Below are positions 49,101 through 60,134 of a stretch of 64,000 bases of DNA, piece after piece. Position numbers and translations under genes: made by a program. Every line of letters begins with the position of its first letter. Within the stretch, counting starts at the first letter, position 1. The notes beneath the pieces were generated by a model that made no database searches, was not told the DNA's origin, and was given only the letters and a program-made list of their open reading frames with translations. The stretch comes from Entonaema liquescens (lineage: Eukaryota > Ascomycota > Sordariomycetes > Xylariales > Xylariaceae): the NCBI GenBank assembly GCA_902805475.1, contig CADCSX010000002.1, forward strand, positions 1,116,001 to 1,180,000. The letters run 5' to 3'.

Positions 49101-50808
49101 TATACTCAAGGTTCTATCCCAGCTAGACGGTGTCTACATGCGTATATTTTTAAACCCGAAGGAGAAAATTGAAGATCTTCCAGTCAAAAGATTTTACCGC
49201 TACGTATTGGACTCGGCACCGTCGTTCGACGAAGCCGGAAAAGTCAAGGCCCAGGGTGCTACATTCAAGGGACTTCCTTCAGAAGCACTTCTCAATCTTG
49301 GTATGGATGTGCCACCTGCTTGGTTAGTAGCAGCGAAGGTATCTGTTCACGACTTGGATAATTTAAAGTTAAGCTCCATAAAGACAGACGTGGAAGCCAC
49401 TTATGAACTCGAGCACATCCTCATCGAAGGACACTCGCGAGAAACTACGGGCGGCCCACCCCGGGGTGTTCAGCTACTACTTAGCACCGAGAAGGATCCC
49501 CATTTTGACGATACAATTATCATGGCCAATATTGGTTATTTCCAATTCAAGGCTAATCCCGGATACTACAATATCCACCTCAAGGAAGGCCGAAGCTCAG
49601 AAATCTTCAATATCATCAGCGTAGGCGCAAAGGGATATAGCCCCGTCCCGGGTGATGAAGGTACCGAAGTCGCTCTCATGGACTTCCAGGGTACGACGCT
49701 ATATCCACGCTTGGAAAGGAAACCCGGTATGGAGCTGGAAGATGTCCTCGAAGAAAGCTCCTCGGGTGGTGGCGACGATCTCCTCTCTCGCGGTCGCAAG
49801 TTCGCCGAAGGTATTCTCGGAACAAAACCCAAGACAAAGTCCGTCATGAACGAAGAGCACGCCGAGATCAACATCTTCTCCGTGGCGAGCGGTCATCTTT
49901 ACGAGCGCATGCTCAATATCATGATGGTTTCCGTTATGAAGAACACAAACCACACGGTCAAGTTCTGGTTTATCGAGCAATTCTTATCTCCGTCCTTCAA
50001 AGAGTTTATACCTCACTTAGCTAAAGAGTACGGCTTCAAATACGAAATGGTTACATACAAATGGCCGCACTGGCTCCGCCAACAGAAAGAAAAGCAGCGT
50101 GAGATCTGGGGTTACAAGATCTTGTTCCTAGACGTCCTCTTTCCTCTGTCGCTTGACAAGGTCATATTCGTCGACGCAGATCAGATTGTCAGGACGGACA
50201 TGATAGACCTTGTCAATCTTGACCTGCAGGGCGCGCCTTATGGCTTTACACCCATGTGTGATTCGCGGACGGAGATGGAGGGCTTCCGCTTCTGGAAGCA
50301 AGGCTACTGGAAGAACTACCTACGGGGCAACCCCTACCACATCTCTGCTCTCTATGTGGTCGACCTTCGCCGCTTTAGACAGTTAGCCGCCGGCGACAGG
50401 CTCAGACAGCATTACCACCAGCTATCAGCCGATCCGGGCTCCCTCTCTAACCTCGATCAGGACCTGCCAAACCACATGCAATTCGTGATCCCGATACACA
50501 GCCTTTCGCAAGAGTGGCTATGGTGCGAGACGTGGTGCAGCGACGAGAGCCAGAAGGAAGCGCGAACTATCGATCTATGCAACAATCCGCAGACCAAGGA
50601 GCCGAAGCTCGACCGGGCTAGGAGGCAAGTTCCGGAATGGACCGTGTACGATGACGAAATCGCAGCACTAGATCGGCGACGGAGAGGATTGGCTACGGAT
50701 GGTGACAGCCAGAAAGTGCTTACGATTGGTGGCGACGAGAAGAACACCAAGAGCAGGACGCTAGAGGAGAAGTCTGATGTAAAAACGAGGACGAAGGACG
50801 AATTATAG
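46175..50808 (+). CDS. UDP-glucose:glycoprotein glucosyltransferase (UGGT), 1,489 aa
   Basis: ER-lumen folding sensor that reglucosylates misfolded N-glycoproteins for the calnexin cycle. Exons: 46175-46326, 46387-46737, 46787-47618, 47674-50808; introns 60, 49 and 55 nt. Signal peptide in the first 26 or so residues (MIRRLLQLPCGIAATLLATI). The long middle part holds the thioredoxin-like sensor domains (VVPVDLTKPEDLSLVVEQLQ; PLFLNGLAIPRE). The C-terminal GT24 catalytic domain runs from about residue 1180 (NIFSVASGHLYERMLNIMM) with the DxD motif in VIFVDADQIVR (about 1278) and LDQDLPN. The protein ends TKDEL, an ER retrieval signal. Length is normal and no break is seen. Confidence 0.96.
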
Positions 50809-51521
50809 ATTTTTAAATGCACTCATCCAGTCTTTCTAAATAAAATCGTATTAGATTATAAAAGCCTCTAGATATTCTAATACCTACCATTAGGTAGGTT
50901 CTCTTGATACGAAGTAACTTTCCCCAGCTTCCGCCCCCCTTTAAGCTGCTTATATCATAAGGTAGCCATTTTCAAGATGACATGTCATATTTTGCACATA
51001 ATCATGTTGTATAGCATCCAGCAGATTTATTCGAATGGCATTCTGCTTTGTCGCTAACCAAAAATAGCATCACATATACGCAACCGCATTCTTTGTGATC
51101 CTCCGTCCTCCGCCCTCATCCGGCTTGGCGCATTAAGACGTTAGAATAAAATAAAAATCTCCACGCCTTGTGGATTACAGCCCGTCGTTGGGTCCAACTT
51201 AAGGCTACCATCCACTACCTATCATCCACTCATTCCCATTTCCCATACCCATAACCATTACCATACCCATTCCCCAGCGTACGTACCTGCGCCCCGGGTC
51301 CGAGATGTGCCAAACTTTCACTCATTCACTCACTCACTCACTCACCTCCGCAGCAGCAGAAACATTTCGCGCGTCGCCCATTATTAGTAGCATACCCATC
51401 CCATGATTTAGGGAATTTAATTTACCTAAAGGTATAATTAATTATACCTTTATATTTAACCTACCTATCTACCTACCTATCTACCTAACCCAAGTTAAAT
51501 ATTCCAAAAGGCCCCCTAATA
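50809..51521. other. Intergenic, 713 bp
   Basis: Between two plus-strand genes. Contains a CACTCACT-type repeat at about 51320-51344 and an ACCTATCT/ACCTACCT repeat at about 51460-51488 just ahead of the hydrolase start. Confidence 0.5.
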
Positions 51522-51888
51522 ATGGAGCTCGGGTGCTCGGTGATCTCGCCGCTGGCCCCGCATAAGCACACCCACACCGTGATATTCTTGCACGGCCGCG
51601 GCGACACCTCGCGGAACATGGCCGACGCTCTGCTGTCGCGGTGGACGCGCGATTCCCGCGGCCGCTCGCTCATCGACGAGTTCCCGTCTGTGCGATGGGT
51701 CTTCCCGGTACGTATTATTATTTTACTTAAAATAGCTTCGGTATAATGCATCGCTCTTATATCGTATTGTGTCCCGAGAACCTTGTCGGCTTATCAGGGG
51801 CTAGTCCACTCCCGTTGTCGTTCTCACCGTGACTGTCTAAGCTATTTAGTCGGAGTTGTCGTGGCTCTTTGTAACATTGCATACACGC

Positions 51889-51921
<33 letters not shown>

Positions 51922-52703
51922 CCAACATTCCACCCCTGCCTTATCAAACAGACACCCATCCACATCCACAATCATTCCATCCATTCCCTCATCCTCATGC
52001 ACTCACCACTAACGCCATCCAGGAAGCCGAACCCCGCGCCTCCGAGACCCTCGGCGAGGAACTCCCGCAATGGTTCGACGTGTCCAACATGCTGGACCTG
52101 ACCGACGCCGAGGAACTGCAAGTCTTCGGGCTGCGCGGCAGCGTCGCGAGCATCCGGCGCATCGTGCGGCGGGAAGCGCGGACCGTGGGCGGCATGGACC
52201 GGGTTGTTCTCGCGGGCGTGAGCCAAGGCGGAGCGACCGTCTTCCACACCCTACTGCACCTAGACGACGGTGGAGGCGCCGAGGGGGCAGACGGCGAAGT
52301 GCTCGGGCTGCAACCGGATAGTGGGGCGGAAGTACCGGCGCGCGAGGCGCGGCTGTGCGGGATCATGGGGTTCTCGTGCTGGCTGCCGTTTCCGGGGGGG
52401 TCGCTGGAGGAGACGCGCGAGGTGCTGGGGATGGAGGGGGGGTGGCCGCGGACGGACACCGTGGTGCGGAATACGCCTGCGTTTCTGGGGCATTGCGGGG
52501 ACGACTCGCTTGTTTTCGTCGAGTACGGCCGGCAACTGCGGACGGGGCTGAAGAGCTTTGGGATGAGCGTCGAGTGGCATGAGTATGAGGATGGGGGCCA
52601 TTGGATTAATGCGCCGAAGGGGGTGGATGACGCGGTGGAGTTTTTGAAGGCGCAGGGGATACCGCTGGCGGAGCCGGACGAGGAAGAGGAGAAGGGGAGA
52701 TAG
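51522..52703 (+). CDS. Acyl-protein thioesterase/carboxylesterase-like alpha/beta hydrolase, 288 aa
   Basis: Two exons: 51522-51707 and 52023-52703, with a 315-nt intron that carries a CA/TA microsatellite. Motifs of the phospholipase/carboxylesterase (APT) group: TVIFLHGRGDTSRNMA near the N-terminus, nucleophile GVSQGG, acid in GHCGDDSLV and histidine in EDGGHWINAP. Family members remove acyl groups from S-palmitoylated proteins or hydrolyse short esters; this copy is longer than APT1 (about 230 aa) because of inserted acidic and Gly-rich loops and an Asp/Glu-rich tail. Exon 2 is strikingly GC-rich compared with its surroundings. No signal peptide, so probably intracellular. Substrate not determinable. 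Confidence 0.88.
51882..51921. repeat. Compound (CA)n(TA)n microsatellite in an intron
   Basis: Alternating purine-pyrimidine tract (CACACACACA then TATATATATA) inside the hydrolase intron. Confidence 0.9.
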
Positions 52704-54578
52704 CCTTGTTGGTGAGGGCGAGGATGAGGTGTAAGTTGAGTTTATGTTATGATGATTAACCTGAAAGCCCCCGCACGTCGTTGCTATTGGTCTCAGGGGC
52801 ATGAGATACTTGATAGAATGTTGAATAGATCTACCGTATAATTATAATGTTTGCTGGATATCAACCTCCTTATCTTACATTATCCTACGTAGGCCTTTAC
52901 TAACGACAGGTCATACTAGCAATATCCATTATCAATATTTTAATAGTATGAAATGCTTTGGTGGGTTAATCAGGTGTTGCTTGTAGTCATCAACAGCATC
53001 TTCCACAATCATAATCTTAAATTTAGCCTTGTTGAGTTTACTTAGTTGATATTAACCTTATAAAGAAAAGTCATCCCAGGGATAGTCACGTCGTCCCAAG
53101 AAAGAAAACAATCTTACTCTGAGGTTTAGATAAAAGTGTTACGAAAACTTTACCCGTCTACCTTACTGTCACAACCTATTGTTTCTCTATTCGCCGATTC
53201 CTCGTTAGTCCCCTATAGTCTCTTCGTCCCGTAAAAAAACCAACAATCTACTTTTCGTATTTGGCCTTTACGTTAACGGATAACAGATGTTAATATATCT
53301 TCAATATATGGTATATACTTGCTACCTACTAGCTGGTCACCTATCAGTCTGGTAATGGTCCTACATACCAAGCACCATCACTAGCAACTGACCAAAAAAG
53401 TACCTATAGATTAGCAAATAAATAGGCCGGTCAATTGGAAGTGATTCCCTATATTCAGAATAACGCCATTCTCATGGTAACCTTATTTCATAGTTACGAG
53501 TAAATACTTAATATAACATAACCGTTGTACGTACATGCTTGTAAAACACCATTAGTTCACGAAGTGCTAACACTTCAAATATATTTGCAATATCCAAACT
53601 CAGACCATATAATAATAGGGTGTCCAACGAAAACTTCCATTTGAACAGCAGCTAAGACCACATAAAGAGCTATATAAACAATAGTCATGAAGTCTTGTAA
53701 AGAAGATACGTAATTGGTGTTAGGTTGCTGTGAAAGATAAGCTTGTAAGTGCACAGTGCTTTTAAACGATGAAGAGTCGTACACTGTCCTGCAAAATGAT
53801 TGGTTCGGCAGTTCACCGGTAAAAGTAGGCTTTATAAAAGCAAATAACAGACCAAAATTTTAGGAGCGGGATTGCATAAAAGTACTTGACTCATGCCTTT
53901 TACCTGACTCAACCTTGTGTAACCCAAAATGCTCCTTTACACTAATCTTTGGAAACAATATTCTGGAGTTCCCAGATTCAATTTTGTTTTGCTTGTCTAT
54001 TTTTGGATTTTTTTCTACCCTCCCACTGCACCAATTCTTTAATTGAAGATGTGTACTACGTTTCCCTAGTATAAAATTATTTTTTGCGCAACTCATGCAT
54101 GCATTTAGTTGATCCCATCTTGTCGCATCTCCTATTGAATTCCTAATCTTACTACTTGCTTTTACATCTCTTTGTAGAATAGAAATCCAAATGAGTAGAA
54201 AGCTCCTTTATTTACATGTACCGGCTTCTTTCGCAGTGGATAATATATACTCGTAGTTGTTTGCCTAGAAATGCAAACATTGTAACAAAGTAGAACTAAT
54301 AAATGTTTTGGTGTTGCATGTCGCGATAGCATCAATTGAATCCCGACTACCGAAAATATCCCGACGCATACACGGAAGTCGTGTATTGTACGTACAAGGT
54401 GGGGTAGCTGTTTGTGCCCCTCTATGTGACGTCCGATCTGGTGTGATCTCGGCCCTGTTAAGCTTGTCTACGATTTATCAGATCCGACGAGAACGTATAT
54501 CTGGAACATCGAATCTAGCGAGCCATCAAGGTCCACGTCCCCATACAAATCAATTCACTAAGTTTACTACTGATCAAC
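52704..54578. other. Gene-poor stretch, 1.9 kb
   Basis: AT-leaning, with many stops in all frames. Short open frames at 53575-53784, 53860-54096 (minus) and 54308-54610 (plus) show no protein-like features. It includes the promoter of the HIT gene. No transposon ends noticed. Confidence 0.5.
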
Positions 54579-55437
54579 ATGGCCGCCTGTATCTTCTGCA
54601 AGATCATTAAGGGTAAGTATAAGTATTCGGAGTTTCATTTGGCGTTGATGGTATCTTGAATTCAACTCATATTCGAGATACTTTTATATAACCTAACCGT
54701 TAAGAGCTCATCATATCTCTCATTAATCGGTAGTTCACTTATTACATGTTAAATCCCGACTAACCCTCAATTATAGGAGAAATCCCCTCCTTCAAACTCT
54801 TTGAGAGCGATAAGACCTTCGCATTCCTCGATATTAGCCCTCTGAGTAAAGGCCATGCCGTAAGAGATTACCCCTCGTCTCACTCACTCGCTCACAACCT
54901 CTCCCTTGATATAACGAAGATGAGTATACATGACTAACAACACCTAGCTCGTTATCCCTAAGTTCCACGGCGCTAAGCTGGCCGATATCCCGGATGACCA
55001 GTTGAGTGAGATCCTGCCCGTGGCCAAGAAGCTTGTCGCAGCCACCGGCGCAACCAACTACAACATCCTGCAGAACAACGGCCGCATCGCTCACCAGGTC
55101 GTTGATCATGTGAGTTTTCTGTCCCTTTTCTTTAATGTTTTACTCGCCTAGACTTCTTACTCCCATTACGAAAGAGGGAATAGTTGGAGAATGAGAAAAC
55201 AGTGGTATAAGTAATAAAAGAAAATTTGGAACACCCAGCTAACAATAGCCACCCCCATTCTAGGTCCACTTTCACATGGTAAGCAATACCTATCATTATA
55301 TCTCAATACTCTATTGACGCATCTCTTAGATCCCCAAGCCAAGCGAGGAGGAAGGACTCGGAATTCGCTGGCCCCAGCAACCCACGGACATGGATGCGCT
55401 AAAGGCCCTGTATGAGGAGATCAAGGCGAAGATGTGA
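54579..55437 (+). CDS. HNT1: HIT-family nucleotide hydrolase (Hint/Hnt1-type), 133 aa, five exons
   Basis: Purine nucleoside phosphoramidase-type protein. Exons: 54579-54612, 54777-54859, 54948-55109, 55264-55278, 55330-55437; every junction is GT-AG and in phase. The N-terminus MAACIFCKIIKGEIPSFKLF is typical of Hint proteins, with CxxC. Core: FLDISPLSKGHALVIPKFH, NILQNNGRIAHQVVDHVHFH. The HIT triad H-V-H-F-H-M is built across two junctions: the first His ends exon 3 and the 15-nt exon 4 encodes VHFHM. The C-terminal extension of about 25 residues is normal for fungal members. No single reading frame covers the gene. Confidence 0.93.
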
Positions 55438-55669
55438 GGGTGCTTGAAGATATCTTCTCTAGAGTAGCCACACCTGTTCGTTCGTAGGTAACTATACGAC
55501 TACTCGTCTAGTTGGTAAATCCTCAACTGAAAAATATCACAAAATAGCAAGAAATTGCACACTCCCGTCATCGCTTTCGGTAATATTAATGCCTAGTCTA
55601 TGCTTATTGCCCAGTCCGGTTACCCGTGTTTGTTGATATACCCCATTCCTCTACGCGTACATTAGTTTT

Positions 55670-57770
55670 TTAATCGACGTCGTCGGCTGACGTCTCCCCG
55701 GCAGCTACTGCAGCCTTCGTCCCGTTGGTGCTCTTCGAAGGATAATAGTCGAGGCTACCGTCAGACTTGATAACGCCTATCCTATCGTAGAAAGATCTTG
55801 ACCTGAGGTAGGGGTCCAAGTGCCAGTATTGCTCCCTCAGATTCTTAGCAATTGCATTCCGCTCCGAATTAATGGCTGCCCTCTTCGTAGCATCTGCTTC
55901 ATTAATCCATTCGATCGTCTTGCTTTCGTAATCTTCGTAGAGAGCCTCCCGCTCCCGCAGGAGCTTTTCTTTCGTCTCCAGGTCCTTCATCTTTGCGTTT
56001 TCTCCGGGTACGGGCTCTACATATTTATAAGTATAGCCGGATGTACCTTCTAACTCGTCGGGCAGCCTCTCCTTTGCAACAAACTCCTCCAAGTCCTTAA
56101 CTGTGTTGGTGAAATGGACCTTGCCAGCAACTACCGGGTCTAGCCACCCCCGAAGAATCTTCCATACGCCTATAGTTATATTAGATTAAAACGTGCTTTC
56201 ATGAAGTATAATGCAGAAGATCACCAACCTTGGAAGACCCATGGGGCCTTATGGACGAGAACAACACCAAGACTCTCGGGATAATTAGCTTCAAAACATT
56301 TAATCATAAATTTCACAGGTGTGTAATCCTGATATGCGTTAGCTTGCTTCTTGAACGTTGGTATTTTTCTTTCGGCTCACCATGTTAGCTAATGAAAAGC
56401 CAGTTAAGTCGAAAACAACGCACTATAACGCATAACGTTAGTTCATGAAATATTCGGGATGACTGCGATATACTACTAACAGCAGTGTCAATAGGAGGAT
56501 GAAGCATAAACCGCGTTGTCTCGATCAGATAAACGGTAAATCGTTCCAAGCCCTCTTCGGACTGTTCACCTGCTCTGTGCAGGCGCGCCCTGACAATGCA
56601 AATGGGCCTTCCCATTTTATCGGTGCCATAGCAATAACTCTTCCCCATGCGCAGCTGAGCTAAAAAGTCTTGCGCTACCTTTTTGGTCTTGTCGTCGCCG
56701 GATTTCTCGTTGACGGATGCAATTTCCTCGCCGTTCATCATAACCTCGTCGTCAACATGTGCCTCCGAACACCTCCAGTTCATCGTCGACATCAGCATAA
56801 CGAGGGCCCTTTGCAAGTCCCATTTCCTAGCCCTCAGGAACCGTAGGAAAAGAGCATCGGGGTTGTCATGCTTGACCATAGACCAGATCGTGGCTCTTAT
56901 CTGCTCCGGGGCGTGTGTGGCTAGGGTGTCCAGGTATGCCTTATTCTCACCCCATTTATCCTCCGGGTCGTTTTCTCTGATGCTGTCCATAGCGGGGACC
57001 TTGGCAGTCGCTGCGCCATCCTTATTCTTGTCCTTCTTTCTCTTAAACATGGACATCCTGCTCTTCTTAGTCTTTTCGGATCCCGCGGTGCCCGCCTTCC
57101 CTTGACTCTCTGAGGCGTTGTCCACCTCGCCGGAGGCCTCATCACCGAGAACACCACATACCTGCAAAAACATCTCCCAGAACTTGCGCAACTTCTCTTC
57201 CTCTTCAGGGGTTAAGTTCCCCGGTCTACCCGGAAGAAGCTCCATGTCTTCTTCTATGGGTTCGCTGGAATAGTCTCCAGCAATGTCTTTAGATATTGGT
57301 GATGCTTCTGGACGAGAGGGTGCTATGCCGTAAAATACCAATGTGCCAAATATAAGCAAAGGCACTAAAAATAGCGCAGGTGAGATTTGACTCTTTAAGC
57401 GCTGTGTCGGTCTCTGCTTGTATCTTGAAAAATCTTGCCTTTGGGGATGAGTCTTGACTTGAAGCGAGAGAGATGGCAAACAAAAGTTGCGACTATAAGT
57501 ACGGCTCTTAGGATGTAGTAATAACGATCCGCGGGGCTGTGCAGAATTTGATGACGACCGAGTCAGAGCCTGGGCGGGGCTAGAGAATGCGCGTATAGGT
57601 TTTGTTAAAGGACGAGGTAGAAGAGGCTGTTGTAAATTGGAGGCTTGGTGAGTTGAGAAACTACTAACAATAAAGTAGAGTCTCGGAACTGTGGAGAAGA
57701 GAAACGGTTGCGGCACCAAAGGAGCTGGTGTCTTCATAAGGTCCAAGATAGCGCAAAGAAGGTCGCACAA
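55670..57770 (-). CDS. CRAL-TRIO (Sec14-like) protein with a possible mitochondrial leader, up to 643 aa
   Basis: Lipid-binding/transfer family. Exons: 57770-56481, 56422-56381, 56328-56229, 56169-55670; introns 58, 52 and 59 nt. CRAL-TRIO-N (ALFLRFLRARKWDLQRALVML) and the lipid-binding domain (YCYGTDKMGRPICIVRARLH, VVFDLTGFSLANMDYTPVKF, ESLGVVLVHKAPWVFQGVWKI) are clear, with a charged helical C-terminus. The first 175 residues form an R/S/Q-rich, acid-poor leader followed by one hydrophobic segment (residues 131-150, PALFLVPLLIFGTLVFYGIA). If translated, this predicts mitochondrial import with an inner-membrane anchor. A shorter start at MELLPGRPGN (57245) is the usual family start; which is used is open. 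The yeast counterparts are Csr1/Sfh-type proteins. Confidence 0.88.
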
Positions 57771-58765
57771 ATGTCCGACGGAGCCGAACTACCCTTTACA
57801 AATTGAGGCTGGCTGTCTTATTATCTGGGGGCGGGATTAGCCCCGTCGCAAAGTCCCCGGTTTGCTGACAGGACGCGAGACAGTGATACCCTTAGACAAG
57901 GAATTTGCTAGGACACAGAGCTCCGAGGGTTTGAATGTTGCTGTTGTATCCCTTCGTTCAACCCAGCGTATAGAAACCGAGTACGAGCAAGCTATACGAA
58001 TCGGTCTATCCACCCAAAACTGCTAAAGGTAGGGTTGTATTAAATGCAAGATAGGTATGTTAAATAATTGTTTTATATTTCTCAGTTCTTAGTCTCTAGG
58101 CGCATTCAGAATTGAAGCTACCGATGATATGCAACGAAAAGCGATACATAGAAAAGAGGTGATTCGTCGAAGATGGATAGAAAAAGTGTTTGCATTGAAA
58201 GCATACCTAGGTACTCGGCAAGTTTCAAAAAACAAAAAAAAAAAAAAAAAAGATGGATGAATCCTAAAAGCTCTTGCTTTTGTTCAGTTAGTGCGCAAAA
58301 AATAAACTACACTAGAGAGAACTCAGTACGCCTGCATTTACACCTAGCGGACTTAACTCTGGCAGGCGCACCTCTTTCTTTTCGAGGTGAGCTGCTGCTA
58401 GCCGCCGCTATGCATCAGCGTTTTCCGTCCCTTCCTTTCCAGATATTAGGTACAGTTTACGTCATGTTGGGGTTCAGGTACCACTTAAACCTAAGGGGGC
58501 CAGCATCTAAATAGCAGTTTAGCACGTGTCCAATACCTTGAACCTCCGGCGTCGACCCCACCACATCTTGAGCACCCTAGCAGCCTTAATTCGTCGTTGC
58601 CAAGCATTAAATTCCATCTTTCTGAGAAAGCACGAACAATTACCTGTCCCTGAGCGCCGTTTGGTTTAATGCCAATATCTAACCACAACACATTAGGTGC
58701 GCATTTAATCAAAGCGCAACTACGTCTTCAATTTCAATACTATATTCCCAGCCAATCCTAGAACT
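57771..58765. other. Divergent promoter region, 1 kb
   Basis: Lies between the CRAL-TRIO gene and DAM1. Has an 18-nt A run at about 58234-58251. The open frame at 58173-58514 crosses this run and looks like chance. Confidence 0.45.
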
Positions 58766-59505
58766 ATGTCGGCAAACGAAGGTCATGATAGCGTGCGACG
58801 ACCGCGCTCTACGTCGCGTTCGCGTCCCACTACTCCTCTCCGCCCTTCCTCACGTTCCTCGTTCCGCGACTCTGCTCAGCGCAGCGTCCAAGGCGGCGAA
58901 GCTTTTCCGATGAATACCTTCGAACCTGCATTCGCCGAACTCTCCGATGCTATGGCCGACTTAGAGGCGAACATGATGCACTTTCAGCTGATGCACGAGA
59001 GCCTCTCACGTTTTAGCGAGAGCTTCGCAAGTTTCATGTATGGATTGAACATGAACGCCTTCTGCGTCGACTTTCCGGAGGTCAGTGACATTTTACATCT
59101 ACGATATTTAATAACCGCTAATAAGTTATGGGATTACAGGGACCGATCCCTGAGTCATTCCGTCGAGCGAAGCTCAGAGAGGAGCAATCACCACCACCAG
59201 CAACACGATCTCGAAGCACAGAGCGAGGCGGCGAATTAGAGGGAGAGACGACATTCATGTATGTTCATTTGGTAAGAGTAATAGGGTCAATACTGATTAT
59301 CTCTAGGACTACGGACACCTCCTTCGTAGAGAACCCTCCGACACTGTCCAAGCCTACTCCTAAGAAGTTTGCGACGCCGGATGTGCGTCAGTCCCGCGTC
59401 CCGCCCCCTTCGAGAGGCGGTTCGCAGCAGTCAAGAGGCAGAGGTGGAACAGGCCGAGGCCGTGCTAGTGGTCTTGTTAAGCCCAGAGCTCGCGGCTTGA
59501 AATAA
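58766..59505 (+). CDS. DAM1: DASH complex subunit Dam1, 210 aa
   Basis: Outer-kinetochore ring component that couples chromosomes to microtubule ends. Exons 58766-59080, 59140-59258, 59307-59505 with introns of 59 and 48 nt. An Arg/Ser-rich N-terminus (SRSRPTTPLRPSSRSSFRDS) holds potential kinase sites. The Dam1 core is the helical stretch AFAELSDAMADLEANMMHFQ followed by the diagnostic SFASFMYGLNMNAFCVDFPE. The basic, Gly/Arg-rich C-terminus (RGRGGTGRGRASG) fits microtubule contact. Junction 2 splits an ATG codon (AT|G). Length is in the usual range for filamentous fungi. Confidence 0.93.
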
Positions 59506-59701
59506 GCGAAGTGGACAACTGATCGAAACCTCTAGATCTGATTATTGGCCCTCATTTGGCCATAGAATGTCTTAAGCAGTATTTCAACGCATTGGCGCAT
59601 TACATAAGGCGCCCCAACTTATGCCCCGTTAATGACACTCATGACTCAATCGAAACGCCGAGTGCCTGTCTTAGGAAGTTTTCGCGGTGGAACTCGGCCG
59701 C

Positions 59702-60134
59702 TCATGTTGACATGGTAATCTCGTTATTGGTAGTACTCTCAGTTCGGTAGGGGTCTTGATTATCGGTTCTAAGGCCGATAGCAGCCTCGGCCTCCTTCTG
59801 GGTATATGGCTCTTCGCGAAGTTGCTTAACTCTGTATCCATCGTTAGTTTAGATACCCAATATGATAAATGCCAATACCAAATGCGATACTGAATGCAAC
59901 GTACCTTCTCTTGTGAGGCTTTCCCTTCCTATGTACGACAAGGTTGTCTTCCGTGTCGTACCATTTTGCGCACTCGGTGCAATACCACTTTCCTAGGGCA
60001 GGTAGATCTTCTGGCGCCTTTGTGTTCTTGAATTGAGCTAGATGTTTCGGCGAGAGGAGGTCGGCTTTGATCTGGTCGAGATCTCTCGTCTTTCGACGGG
60101 TCTTGGAAAGCGTGCGCTTGTTAGTGACACCCAT
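59702..60134 (-). CDS. BUD20: Bud20-like C2H2 zinc-finger ribosome export factor, 119 aa
   Basis: Small pre-60S shuttling factor (ZNF593 family). Exons 60134-59905 and 59831-59702 with a 73-nt intron, phase-correct. It begins MGVTNKRTLSKTRRKTRDLD, a basic nuclear-targeting leader, followed by KWYCTECAKWYDTEDNLVVH and HRKGKPHKRR, one C2H2 finger, then VKQLREEPYTQKEAEAAIG. ATG at 60161 would add nine residues; the family start is MGVTNKRT. Convergent with DAM1. Confidence 0.93.

Noticed and set aside
51783..52022. Continuous upstream reading frame into hydrolase exon 2
   Set aside because: It covers the microsatellite intron; the spliced model restores the N-terminal FLHGRGD motif and correct family length.
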